A DNA stretch of 10,417 nucleotides from Lachnospiraceae bacterium (GCA_017996675.1 JAGOGN010000044.1:1-10417); one strand, 5' to 3'; positions 1-6,187 are shown, counted from the first letter of the stretch. The notes: generated from the sequence alone by a model not told the origin. Program-made: numbers and translations.

Positions 1-134
1 GGAAGATAAGAGAGAATATCATAATTTACCCTGGTATGAAAATATCCGATTGCAGACGGAATTAAAAGTACCAGACAAATTATGAAAATCGGAATTCTAA
101 ATTTTACGATCTTTTCGCCAAATGTGTGTTTCAT
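1..134 (-). CDS. MMPL/RND-family membrane transporter, N-terminal fragment
   Basis: The gene starts at an ATG on the minus strand at 134-132 and runs off the left edge, so only about 44 codons are visible. The N-terminus reads MKHTFGEKIVKFR, followed by a single long hydrophobic helix (about residues 12-32), then HTRVNYDILSYLP. A short basic stretch, one helix and a V-N-Y-D-x-x-x-Y-L-P segment at the start of the extracytoplasmic loop are typical of MMPL-type RND exporters of Gram-positive bacteria (family knowledge). A Shine-Dalgarno-like AAAGGA lies just upstream. An upstream ATG at 142 closes after three codons (TGA) and is not the start. Substrate cannot be told; drug or lipid export is typical. 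Its promoter overlaps palindromes that the adjacent TetR-type regulator probably binds. Family confidence is moderate because so little is visible. Confidence 0.7.
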   Translation of the reverse strand, partial: MKHTFGEKIVKFRIPIFIICLVLLIPSAIGYFHTRVNYDILSYL

Positions 135-153
135 AAATTCATCCTTTCTAAAA

Positions 154-166
154 TGACCATTGGTCA
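154..166. promoter_or_regulatory. Operator-like palindrome O1
   Basis: TGACCATTGGTCA is a perfect palindrome around a central T. It lies between the predicted transcription start of the MMPL gene and its ribosome binding site, so a bound repressor would act as a roadblock. It is one of three related 13-bp sites in this spacer. It is assigned to the adjacent TetR-type protein by context only. Confidence 0.75.
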
Positions 167-184
167 ATATTTGTTCAGAAGTAT

Positions 185-213
185 GTTATAACACAAAAAT
201 GACCAACGGTCAA
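185..213 (-). promoter_or_regulatory. Promoter of the MMPL transporter gene
   Basis: On the minus strand a -35 box TTGACC (213-208) is followed by a 17-bp spacer and a -10 box TATAAC (190-185). Box quality and spacing fit a sigma-A promoter reading into the transporter. The -35 box and the start of the spacer coincide with palindrome O2, so binding there would exclude RNA polymerase. Confidence 0.72.
200..212. promoter_or_regulatory. Operator-like palindrome O2
   Basis: TGACCAACGGTCA has matching TGACC/GGTCA arms around a 3-base centre. It overlaps the -35 region of the MMPL promoter. Flanking bases (ATGACC...GGTCAA) match O1. Confidence 0.75.
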
Positions 214-230
214 TAGATTCAAAAAATAAA

Positions 231-259
231 TTGACTATTAGTCACTTTTTTATTATGAT
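231..259 (+). promoter_or_regulatory. Promoter of the TetR-family regulator gene
   Basis: TTGACT (231-236), a 17-bp spacer and TATGAT (254-259) make a good sigma-A promoter. The -35 box is part of palindrome O3, which suggests negative autoregulation. Confidence 0.75.
232..244. promoter_or_regulatory. Operator-like palindrome O3
   Basis: TGACTATTAGTCA is a perfect palindrome around a central T and has the same design as O1 and O2. It covers the -35 element of the regulator's own promoter. Confidence 0.75.
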
Positions 260-301
260 GGGAATGTGATTTAGGAGAATTATAAGAGAGGCGGCGTATA
301 G

Positions 302-940
302 ATGAGTAAATTAGAGTCAAATAAGCAAAAAAAACTGGATGCTCTCTTAGAGAACACACTTGAATTGTTTACAACAAAAGGCATTCAAAACACATCTATT
401 TCAGATATTGTACAGAAAGCAGGAGTTGCTAAAGGGACCTTTTATTTATACTTTAAAGATAAATATGATATCAGAAATGTATTGATTGCTCATGAGTCCA
501 CAAAAGTGTTTTTGAAGGCAGCAGCAAGACTACGAAAAGAAAAAGTTGTTGGGTTTGAGGATCGTGTAATTTTTCTCGCAGATGATATCGTTGAGCAATT
601 GCAAAGAGATAAGAAATTATTGATGTTTATATCGAAAAATTTGAGCTGGGGTTATTTTAAGGCCGCTCTGACAGAGAATCCAAGAGAAGATGCCTTGAAT
701 TTTAGATTAATTTATGAAAAAATGTTGCATGATAGTGGATATGTATTTGAAGAACCAGAGCTCATGCTTTTTATGATAGTCGAATTGGTTAGCTCAACTT
801 GTTACAGTTCAATTTTATATAATGAACCAGTTTCAATCGAAAAGCTCAAACCATATCTTTTTGATGCGATCCGAGCAATTATACAAAGACAAATAAAAGG
901 CACTTTGCAGTTTGAAGAGGAAGACATTTTTGCTGAATAA
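302..940 (+). CDS. TetR/AcrR-family transcriptional regulator
   Basis: This 212-aa protein has the standard TetR size. The N-terminal DNA-binding domain spans about residues 10-55, with the helix-turn-helix around residues 31-50 (TSISDIVQKAGVAKGTFYLY) followed by FKDK, the classic family signature. The remaining C-terminal part is helical and would bind a small effector and dimerise; its ligand cannot be read from sequence. The ATG at 302 is preceded by a purine-rich AGAGAGG about ten bases away. The gene diverges from an MMPL-type exporter gene, and three TGAC(C/T)A...(T/C)GGTCA-like palindromes lie in the shared promoter region, two of them on -35 boxes. The simplest reading, by inference, is an autoregulated repressor that releases the exporter gene when an inducer binds. 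No clear terminator follows the gene. Confidence 0.93.
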   Translation: MSKLESNKQKKLDALLENTLELFTTKGIQNTSISDIVQKAGVAKGTFYLYFKDKYDIRNVLIAHESTKVFLKAAARLRKEKVVGFEDRVIFLADDIVEQLQRDKKLLMFISKNLSWGYFKAALTENPREDALNFRLIYEKMLHDSGYVFEEPELMLFMIVELVSSTCYSSILYNEPVSIEKLKPYLFDAIRAIIQRQIKGTLQFEEEDIFAE

Positions 941-943
941 CTC

Positions 944-956
944 GGTAATTATTACC
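944..956. repeat. 13-bp palindrome after the TetR gene
   Basis: GGTAATTATTACC is a perfect palindrome around a central T, four bases after the regulator's stop codon and about 45 bp upstream of the glutamate dehydrogenase promoter. No T-run follows on either strand, so it is unlikely to be an intrinsic terminator. It could be an operator or a weak RNA hairpin. Confidence 0.4.
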
Positions 957-1001
957 AAAAAAGAATTGGGAAATTTGGACATAAATCTTTCTCTGTTACG
1001 G

Positions 1002-1030
1002 TTGCAAATTGTCAGTCGATGTTTTATAAT
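1002..1030 (+). promoter_or_regulatory. Promoter of gdhA
   Basis: A consensus -10 box TATAAT (1025-1030) lies 17 bp after TTGCAA (1002-1007). The predicted start of transcription near 1037 gives a leader of about 120 nt. Confidence 0.65.
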
Positions 1031-1094
1031 GTGGTCGTCGGTGGAAATCTGGTTAAAAATCAAGTGTTTTTAAGGATTTAGCCGAGTAAAATGC

Positions 1095-1120
1095 TGGTGC
1101 GCGGACAGATGTGCGCACTA
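1095..1120 (+). other. Hairpin in the gdhA leader
   Basis: GTGCGC (1097-1102) pairs with GCGCAC (1113-1118) across a 10-base loop, with two more weak pairs possible outside. It is the only GC-rich patch in an AT-rich leader and lies about 35 bases before the gdhA ribosome binding site. No T-run follows, so it is not a terminator. A 10-codon reading frame (ATG at 1091, TAA at 1121-1123) spans it, but with no well-placed ribosome binding site. Its role is unknown; mRNA stabilisation or translational control are possible. Confidence 0.4.
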
Positions 1121-1156
1121 TAAAAATGTACTTATAATTTTAAGGGGGACACGTAA

Positions 1157-2506
1157 ATGTCATATGTAGACAGAGTCTTGGCTGAAACAAAAGCCAAAAA
1201 CGCAAACGAGCCTGAGTTCCTTCAGACTGTAGAAGAAGTTTTAAATTCACTTCGTCCAATCGTTGATAACGATTCCAAGTACGAAAAAGCAGGAATTCTT
1301 GAAAGATTTGTAGAACCAGAAAGAGCAATTCAGTTTAGAGTACCTTGGGTTGATGATGCTGGTAATGTTCAGGTTAACAGAGCATTCCGCGTACAGTTCA
1401 ACAGTGCAATCGGACCATACAAGGGTGGATTAAGATTTCATCCATCTGTAAACTTAAGCATTATTAAATTCTTAGGTTTTGAGCAGACATTGAAAAACTC
1501 CTTGACCAGCCTTCCAATCGGTGGTGGAAAAGGTGGTTCTGACTTCGATCCAAGAGGAAAGTCAGATATGGAAGTTATGAGATTTTGTCAGTCTTTCATG
1601 ACTGAATTATATCGTTATATCGGCATTGATGTTGACTGCCCAGCAGGAGATATCGGTGTAGGTGGAAGAGAAATCGGATACCTTTACGGACAGTACAAGA
1701 GAATCGTTGGAAGATACGAAGCTGGAGCTTTATCCGGTAAAGGATTATCTTTTGGTGGATCTTTATTACGTCCAGAAGCAACTGGATACGGCGCTGTTTA
1801 TATGGCAGACGAATTCTTCAAATCAATCGGACAGGAAATTAAAGGCAAGACTTTCGCAGTTTCTGGTTTCGGTAACGTTTCTTGGGGTGTATGCGAGAAA
1901 TTAGTAGAGTACGGCGGAAAAGCTATTACATTATCTGGACCAGACGGATACATCTTAGATGAAGATGGAATCGTTACAAAAGAGAAAATCGCTTTCTTAT
2001 TAGAGATGAGATCTTCAGGACGTGATAAAGTTCAAGATTACGCTGATAAATTCGGATGCAAATTCTTTGCAAATGAAAAACCTTGGGGTAAAGTTAAAGC
2101 TGATGTTTATATGCCATGTGCAACTCAGAATGATATCCGCATCGAAGATGCTGAAAAAATCGTTGCTGAAGGTACAGCTAAATACATCATCGAAGTTGCA
2201 AATATGCCTTGTACAAATGAAGCTATGGATTTCTTCATGGAAAAAGGTCTTGCATTACTTCCTTCAAAAGCAGTTAATGCTGGTGGAGTAGCTTGTTCTT
2301 CATTAGAAATGTCTCAGAATGCTGAACATCTTTCATGGACAGCTGAAGAAGTTGATGAGAAATTAAACAGAATCATGAGAAACATCTTCCACAATATGGA
2401 TGATGCAGCAAAGAAATACGGTATGGAAGGCAACTATGTAGCTGGTGCTAACCTTGCTGGATTCGTTAAAGTTGCTGAAGCTATGCTTGCTCAGGGAATC
2501 GTATAA
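1157..2506 (+). CDS. gdhA: Glutamate dehydrogenase (hexameric, 449 aa)
   Basis: The enzyme interconverts glutamate and 2-oxoglutarate plus ammonia with NAD(P)(H) in the cytoplasm. The 449-aa length is that of hexameric small-subunit GDHs. The substrate domain shows GPYKGGLRFHPSVN (K89), K113 in TLKN and the catalytic PIGGGKGGSDFDP (K125), with D165 in CPAGDIGVGG. The Rossmann domain begins at GFGN near residue 237, and CATQND and KAVNAGG follow. Numbering matches the Clostridium symbiosum enzyme up to this point. F238, P262 and D263 (in SGFGN and SGPDGY) are the residues recalled to favour NAD there, whereas NADP enzymes such as that of E. coli have a different, serine-rich segment. Cofactor is thus inferred as NAD, although such proteins are often labelled NADP-specific. 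AAGGGGG eight bases upstream supports the ATG. The coding sequence favours C-ending TTC, TAC, AAC and ATC codons more than its neighbours, suggesting high expression. The gene has its own promoter and terminator. Confidence 0.97.
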   Translation: MSYVDRVLAETKAKNANEPEFLQTVEEVLNSLRPIVDNDSKYEKAGILERFVEPERAIQFRVPWVDDAGNVQVNRAFRVQFNSAIGPYKGGLRFHPSVNLSIIKFLGFEQTLKNSLTSLPIGGGKGGSDFDPRGKSDMEVMRFCQSFMTELYRYIGIDVDCPAGDIGVGGREIGYLYGQYKRIVGRYEAGALSGKGLSFGGSLLRPEATGYGAVYMADEFFKSIGQEIKGKTFAVSGFGNVSWGVCEKLVEYGGKAITLSGPDGYILDEDGIVTKEKIAFLLEMRSSGRDKVQDYADKFGCKFFANEKPWGKVKADVYMPCATQNDIRIEDAEKIVAEGTAKYIIEVANMPCTNEAMDFFMEKGLALLPSKAVNAGGVACSSLEMSQNAEHLSWTAEEVDEKLNRIMRNIFHNMDDAAKKYGMEGNYVAGANLAGFVKVAEAMLAQGIV

Positions 2507-2527
2507 GATTCGTTTAACTTAAAATTT

Positions 2528-2565
2528 AAGTGTGGCGACCAGAAATGGTTCGTCACACTTTTTTT
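2528..2565 (+). terminator. Intrinsic terminator of gdhA
   Basis: AAGTGTGGCGACC (2528-2540) pairs with GGTTCGTCACACTT (2547-2560), with one G-U pair and one bulged T, across a 6-base loop. The stem ends in a run of seven Ts at 2559-2565. It lies about 20 bases after the gdhA stop codon. Confidence 0.92.
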
Positions 2566-2604
2566 GCTTAAAATATTAAATAAAAATGAAATCAAAAAAA
2601 GCTA

Positions 2605-2632
2605 TTTACTTTTAAAAAAATGGTGCTATGAT
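2605..2632 (+). promoter_or_regulatory. Promoter of the Tad-like operon (extended -10)
   Basis: TTTACT (2605-2610), a 16-bp spacer and TATGAT (2627-2632) preceded by TG (2624-2625) form an extended -10 promoter. Transcription should start near 2639. The first in-frame ATG of the next gene (2628) lies inside the -10 box, so that ATG would not be in the transcript. Confidence 0.62.
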
Positions 2633-3224
2633 TAGTACTATCTTAAATTCATTTGGAGAACATTCTCCATCGAGTCAAATCGACTTATTCCCAAGTAAAA
2701 TAAAATTGAATATTGTTTATGTGGTATTTGAGCAAACAGAGGAGAAAATAAAAATTCCTTTAGCCATATCACAGTGTCTGGTTTCAGATTGGAAGCAACC
2801 AACAGTCTTTATTGACGCAAGGTGTGCAAAGGGAAAGCGGATGTATCTGAATTATGAGGAAACAAAGGCAAACGAAGGATTCCATGTATTAGTCCTTTGT
2901 TGGATTGGTGACACTCATTTTTTGCAAAAACAGCTTCGCCTAGCAGACCGGATTTTTGTGGAAATAGAGGACTGTTGCCGGGAACAAATAGATTCTTTTT
3001 TTCTAAATTTTCTACCTTGGAAGGGCAGGCTTGTTCTTATTTTGAAAAATAGGTGGAACGATCAGCAAATAGTGAAAAGAAGAATTCATTTGAGGTATCG
3101 TATTGCAGAAAATCATGTATGGATTTTCCGTAATGTGGATGAAGAATTTCACATGATAAAAGAAAATCTTGAATTGTTAAGCGACATTAGTCAGAAAGGA
3201 AGAAAATATGAAAGAAGTATTTGA
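2628..3224 (+). CDS. TadZ/MinD-like protein lacking a P-loop (hypothetical, first gene of Tad-like operon)
   Basis: No confident family match by eye. The alternation of strands and helices resembles MinD/ParA-type proteins such as TadZ/CpaE, which position Tad machines. From the longest frame: a hydrophobic strand NIVYVVF (28-34), then EQTEEKIKIP where Walker A (KGGxGKT) would be, a helix, PTVFIDAR (58-65) like the VLLIDAD strand, FHVLVLCWIGD (85-95), ADRIFVEIED (106-115) and GRLVLILKNRW (133-143). The glycines of the P-loop are missing, so ATP binding is doubtful. The order, directly before a CpaF ATPase gene, fits tadZ-tadA synteny. The start is unresolved: the ATG at 2628 has no ribosome binding site and overlaps a strong -10 box, while in-frame TTG (2706) or GTG (2721) would still keep the whole fold. 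The 3' end overlaps the next gene by 17 bases. The family link is inference. Confidence 0.6.
   Translation: MISTILNSFGEHSPSSQIDLFPSKIKLNIVYVVFEQTEEKIKIPLAISQCLVSDWKQPTVFIDARCAKGKRMYLNYEETKANEGFHVLVLCWIGDTHFLQKQLRLADRIFVEIEDCCREQIDSFFLNFLPWKGRLVLILKNRWNDQQIVKRRIHLRYRIAENHVWIFRNVDEEFHMIKENLELLSDISQKGRKYERSI
2654..2669. repeat. 16-bp palindrome just after the Tad-like promoter
   Basis: TGGAGAACATTCTCCA is a perfect inverted repeat (7-bp arms, 2-bp centre) about 15-30 bases after the predicted transcription start. It fits a repressor site or a small 5' RNA hairpin (GGAG/CTCC stem). It may be non-coding leader if the first gene starts downstream. No regulator is recognised. Confidence 0.5.
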
Positions 3225-3372
3225 GCAGTATGGAGGAGCAATTGTTACAGTTGTAGCAATACTTGCATTGATTGCAATTGCGACCGCATTATTAGCAAAT
3301 AACAGCAATGGAATCGTATATAAGGCTTTTGCTGAGTTGATCCAGAATTTTTATAGCAATATAAACGGGTAA
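3208..3372 (+). CDS. Small Flp-pilin-like membrane protein, 54 aa
   Basis: The protein begins MKEVFEQYGG, continues with one hydrophobic helix (about residues 10-30, rich in Ala, Ile, Leu and Val) and ends in an amphipathic segment with Tyr and Phe (residues 35-54). This is the build of a mature Flp pilin: a short polar start with E-x-Y-G, a helix and a short tail. Flp prepilins carry a leader ending in Gly before the G/xxxxEY cut; none is encoded here, because the ATG has AAAGGA seven bases upstream and overlaps the previous gene by 17 bases. It precedes the CpaF-type ATPase gene, whose ATG shares a base with its stop (TAATG). The likely role is the main fibre or channel subunit of the machine, by inference. 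It is the largest of four related tiny proteins in this operon. Confidence 0.75.
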   Translation: MKEVFEQYGGAIVTVVAILALIAIATALLANNSNGIVYKAFAELIQNFYSNING

Positions 3373-4454
3373 TGGATGTGAACAATAGAATCAGACTGGA
3401 AATCAATGAGGAAAATTATGGAGGATTGACGCCTTACATCATTCAAGATGAGGTTACAGATCTGGACTATAATGGCAGATATTTGTGGATCGGTATGACA
3501 AATGGTACACGAAAGAGGATTGCGAATATTGTAATAAAAGAGGAGTTTGTTGAGCAATTCACCCATCGTATAGCAAATCTGGTAAATCAGCCATTTAACC
3601 AGTCGAATGTCCTTCTTGAGGCAGAGACGGAGTGCTTGCGAATTAGTATTTTACACGAAAGTGTGGCAATATCAGGGCGCAGTATATCGATTCGAAAATC
3701 ACCGGTCGGGATTCGCATGTCTGAGGAAGAAGCTGTTGAACATCATTTTTGCGATCAACCGATTATGAATTTTTTAGTGAATGGTGTGATTTCTCATCAG
3801 AATATTGTTTTTTGCGGAGAGCCAGGAGTAGGAAAGACGGAATGCGTGAAATTTTTTTCAAAATATATTCCAGAGGCAGAACGGATTATTACGATTGAAG
3901 ATAATCTGGAACTGCACTTTGAAGGCATTTATCCAGAAAGAGACTGCGTCTCATTAAAAGTTTCCAAAGAGCGTTTGAATTATGAACAGGCAATTAAGGC
4001 AAGCCTGCGACAAAATCCAGCTTGGATCATTCTTTCGGAAGCAAGATCACGAGAGGTAAAGTATTTGTTGGAAGTGTGGTCTACAGGCGTGAGCGGATTT
4101 ACAACCCTTCATACAGATGATGTGAGAAAAATACCGGATCGAATACAGAATATGATGGAAATTGGTAGGGACGCAGATCGACTGGAGAATCAGATTTTTG
4201 AGTTTGTAAGAATTGGTGTATTGATTAGGCGAAAGATGGTGAATGGAAAAAATATTCGCATGATTGATCAGGTTGGGATTTTTTATAGAGATAAGGGTGT
4301 GAACAGCATTTTTATGGTGGCTGAAAATGGAATTTTACAGGAAAAAAGTTTACCTGCTCCGTTGATGATTTCATTTGAAAGGGCTGGAATTCGGGATCCA
4401 TTTGAACGTAACGATAACTTAAAACAGGAGGAAATGCATAAATGGTTTCGGTAA
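3372..4454 (+). CDS. CpaF/TadA-family secretion ATPase
   Basis: This 360-aa cytoplasmic ATPase would power assembly of a Tad/type IVb-like pilus or pseudopilus. In order it shows an N-terminal beta-rich domain with the GRSISIRK strand (about 102-109), Walker A GEPGVGKT (149-156), an Asp-box region IITIEDNLELHF (172-183), a Walker B-like region with PAWIILSEARSREV (216-229, E223 at the catalytic glutamate position), and a His box GFTTLHTDD (242-250). These are the ordered motifs of the CpaF/VirB11 branch. It is shorter than many CpaF proteins (about 400-450 aa), mainly at the N-terminus. The Walker B segment is SEARSRE rather than the usual GE-R-G-GE type, so this is a divergent member. Start overlaps the previous stop (TAATG), suggesting translational coupling; the 3' end overlaps the next gene by 13 bases. 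Confidence 0.93.
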   Translation: MDVNNRIRLEINEENYGGLTPYIIQDEVTDLDYNGRYLWIGMTNGTRKRIANIVIKEEFVEQFTHRIANLVNQPFNQSNVLLEAETECLRISILHESVAISGRSISIRKSPVGIRMSEEEAVEHHFCDQPIMNFLVNGVISHQNIVFCGEPGVGKTECVKFFSKYIPEAERIITIEDNLELHFEGIYPERDCVSLKVSKERLNYEQAIKASLRQNPAWIILSEARSREVKYLLEVWSTGVSGFTTLHTDDVRKIPDRIQNMMEIGRDADRLENQIFEFVRIGVLIRRKMVNGKNIRMIDQVGIFYRDKGVNSIFMVAENGILQEKSLPAPLMISFERAGIRDPFERNDNLKQEEMHKWFR

Positions 4455-5713
4455 TAATCGGTTTTGGACTGATTGGATTTGCGTTATCAAAGTTTTATCA
4501 GCTATCAACTGTATTTCAAATTTGGATGATTCTTATTTGGATATTTTTTTCCTTTGCTTATCAGCATGGAAAGAAGAAAGCAAAACAGCGTTTTATTCAA
4601 TTTCAGGAAGCCATTACCTATATGGAGCAGTTGCTTTTTACCTTTCAGGAAAAAAAGAAAATTTTAGGAAGTCTATTGGATATTCAACCTTTATTTTCAG
4701 ATTCGCCTATGGGTGAAGTGATCCGGAATGCATGCGATTACATCAGAAGTGGAGAAGATGGAAATCGAGGATTTCGCGGAGCGAATGAATTGATTGAAGA
4801 AGAATATCCATGTCAGAGAATTAGACGAATTCATCGCTTTTTGGAACATGTGGAGGAGTATGGGGGAGATTATGAAATTGGACTTCGCGCATTGCAGGAA
4901 GATTTGGGAATGTATATCAGTAGAACGGAAAGTTTGATGCAGGAAAAGGAACAAATCCGAAAGCATATTGCATTTGCTGTTTTGATTGCGATGTTGATTT
5001 GTGGAATCGGAGTTCATTTTTTGCCAAGTCAATTTCAAACGGGATCTTCCATGGTTTCTCAAGTCGCTTCTCTTGTTATGGTCATCTTAAATCTGATTAT
5101 GTATACGGTAGCACAGCAACGATTGCTATCAAACTGGCTTACTGAAAATGATATGAAAGTAGCAGCCTATGACCTTAGGGATTATCAGAAAGTATCAAAA
5201 AGTAAAAAGAAAAGTGGGATCGGCTATAAAATAGCTTATCGACGAAGTAAGAAAGTTTTAATGCGAGAATTTCCTGTATGGGTATTGGAGGTTGTTTTAT
5301 TTTTAGACAGGGGAAATGTGCAAATGGCATTAACAAATAGCAGACCTTTTGCGCATCCAATTATGAAAGCTGGTGTAGATGAGCTGCTCGTACTACTTGA
5401 GAAGGAACCACACAGTATTCAGCCTTACTTTGATTTTATGCGTTGCTATCAAATTTCATTTGTGCAGACAGTCATGAAGGTTTTGTATGGAATATCAGAA
5501 ATCGGTGGAACGAAGGGGAGCGCTCAGTTGGAGGCATTGCTACGTCGAAACCAGTTATTGTCTAATCAGTCAGAAATTGAGGGTAATAAAACTTCTTTAG
5601 CTGGAATGGGATTATTTACTTTGTTTCCGATGCTTACGGGTTCGCTGAAGTTAATGATTGATATGGTTGTTTTTATTGTGGCATTTCTTGGAGTAATGAA
5701 ATGGAGTATCTAA
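4442..5713 (+). CDS. TadB/TadC-like inner-membrane platform protein (apparent fusion)
   Basis: The 423-aa protein has a layout suggesting two T2SSF-like halves. Half one has two N-terminal membrane helices (about 3-19 and 22-40), a cytoplasmic helical block from QEAITYMEQL to about 165, then two helices (about 174-195 and 205-224). Half two has a basic linker (about 250-272), a second cytoplasmic block (REFPVWVLEVVLFLDRGNVQ, about 275-385) and a hydrophobic end (387-418). In Tad loci, TadB and TadC are separate proteins of about 300 aa that form the membrane platform for the ATPase; here one shorter polypeptide seems to supply both. AGGAGG ten bases upstream supports the ATG at 4442, which lies inside the ATPase gene. 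The next gene begins directly after its stop. The secretion-platform assignment is fairly sure; the fusion is inference from topology. Confidence 0.8.
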   Translation: MVSVIIGFGLIGFALSKFYQLSTVFQIWMILIWIFFSFAYQHGKKKAKQRFIQFQEAITYMEQLLFTFQEKKKILGSLLDIQPLFSDSPMGEVIRNACDYIRSGEDGNRGFRGANELIEEEYPCQRIRRIHRFLEHVEEYGGDYEIGLRALQEDLGMYISRTESLMQEKEQIRKHIAFAVLIAMLICGIGVHFLPSQFQTGSSMVSQVASLVMVILNLIMYTVAQQRLLSNWLTENDMKVAAYDLRDYQKVSKSKKKSGIGYKIAYRRSKKVLMREFPVWVLEVVLFLDRGNVQMALTNSRPFAHPIMKAGVDELLVLLEKEPHSIQPYFDFMRCYQISFVQTVMKVLYGISEIGGTKGSAQLEALLRRNQLLSNQSEIEGNKTSLAGMGLFTLFPMLTGSLKLMIDMVVFIVAFLGVMKWSI

Positions 5714-6067
5714 ATGGAGCAAATTTTTAAATGTTATTTGAGTATATTCTTATTGCTTCTTCTAACAAGTATTCAGGCTGGGATTCTTTCTGGAGCAGGA
5801 CAAATTCTGTGTGCAAGAAATCAATTTTGCGATTACATTAATCGACTTGAAGCAGCAGATGGTAATTTAAATGAGGCGAAAATTATTATTGATGAGGCAA
5901 AGAATAAAGGGTATGAAGTTTGTTATTCTGTGACTTCGATACCGTCGCAAAGTCAAAGCCCAGATGAAGAAGCGCTTTATTTAAAGAGTGTATCGATGAG
6001 CTATCAAGTAACCATTCCGTGTTTAGGCGTAATGAAGACAGAGAGTCTGGAGCGTAGTTTAAATTAG
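5714..6067 (+). CDS. Pseudopilin-like single-pass protein, 117 aa
   Basis: No firm family is recognised. A hydrophobic helix (about residues 7-27, with LLLLLTS) follows the short start MEQIFK. Next come QILCARNQFCDYINRLEAADG, helical and like the stretch after the membrane helix in TadE-like or DUF4320-type proteins of clostridial Tad loci, then an acidic-basic helix and a strand-rich C-terminus (YEVCYSVTSIP, VSMSYQVTIPCLGV). Five cysteines are at 7, 33, 39, 75 and 102. Position directly after the platform gene (TAA immediately followed by ATG) supports a minor pseudopilin or TadE-type role. No type III prepilin cleavage site or lipoprotein box is evident. Confidence 0.72.
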   Translation: MEQIFKCYLSIFLLLLLTSIQAGILSGAGQILCARNQFCDYINRLEAADGNLNEAKIIIDEAKNKGYEVCYSVTSIPSQSQSPDEEALYLKSVSMSYQVTIPCLGVMKTESLERSLN

Positions 6068-6079
6068 GAGATTTGAATG

Positions 6080-6187
6080 ATGAAGGAACTAATGGAGGAG
6101 TATGGAGAAATTGCGCTTTTCTTTTTGTGGGGAAGTGCGATTATAAAATTATTTTCGGAGATATGGAAACTTTGTATTGGAGGGTGA
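6080..6187 (+). CDS. Tiny single-pass membrane protein, 35 aa (MKELMEEYG)
   Basis: The protein reads MKELMEEYGEIALFFLWG and continues as one hydrophobic helix to about residue 23, ending in a short tail KLCIGG. An AGGAG at 6066-6070 serves it. Two in-frame ATGs (6077 and 6080) are possible; 6080 is chosen because it gives a 9-base spacing and puts E-E-Y-G at residues 6-9, the same register as the other tiny proteins here. The next gene starts one base after its stop codon. Function is unknown; a small subunit or Flp-like pilin relative of the Tad-like machine is inferred. Confidence 0.65.
   Translation: MKELMEEYGEIALFFLWGSAIIKLFSEIWKLCIGG

Noticed and set aside
1133..1138. TATAAT directly upstream of the gdhA ribosome binding site as a second promoter
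   Set aside because: No -35-like box lies at a proper distance (TGTGCG at 17 bp), and a start here would remove the ribosome binding site from the transcript.
4697..5062. A 121-codon open frame on the minus strand within the platform gene
   Set aside because: It lies wholly within a strongly supported gene on the other strand, with no ribosome binding site and no recognisable product.
5714..6067. Lipoprotein signal in the 117-aa protein
   Set aside because: The cysteine after the hydrophobic helix (C33 in GQILCA) is too far past it and does not fit a lipobox ending in (A/G)C.
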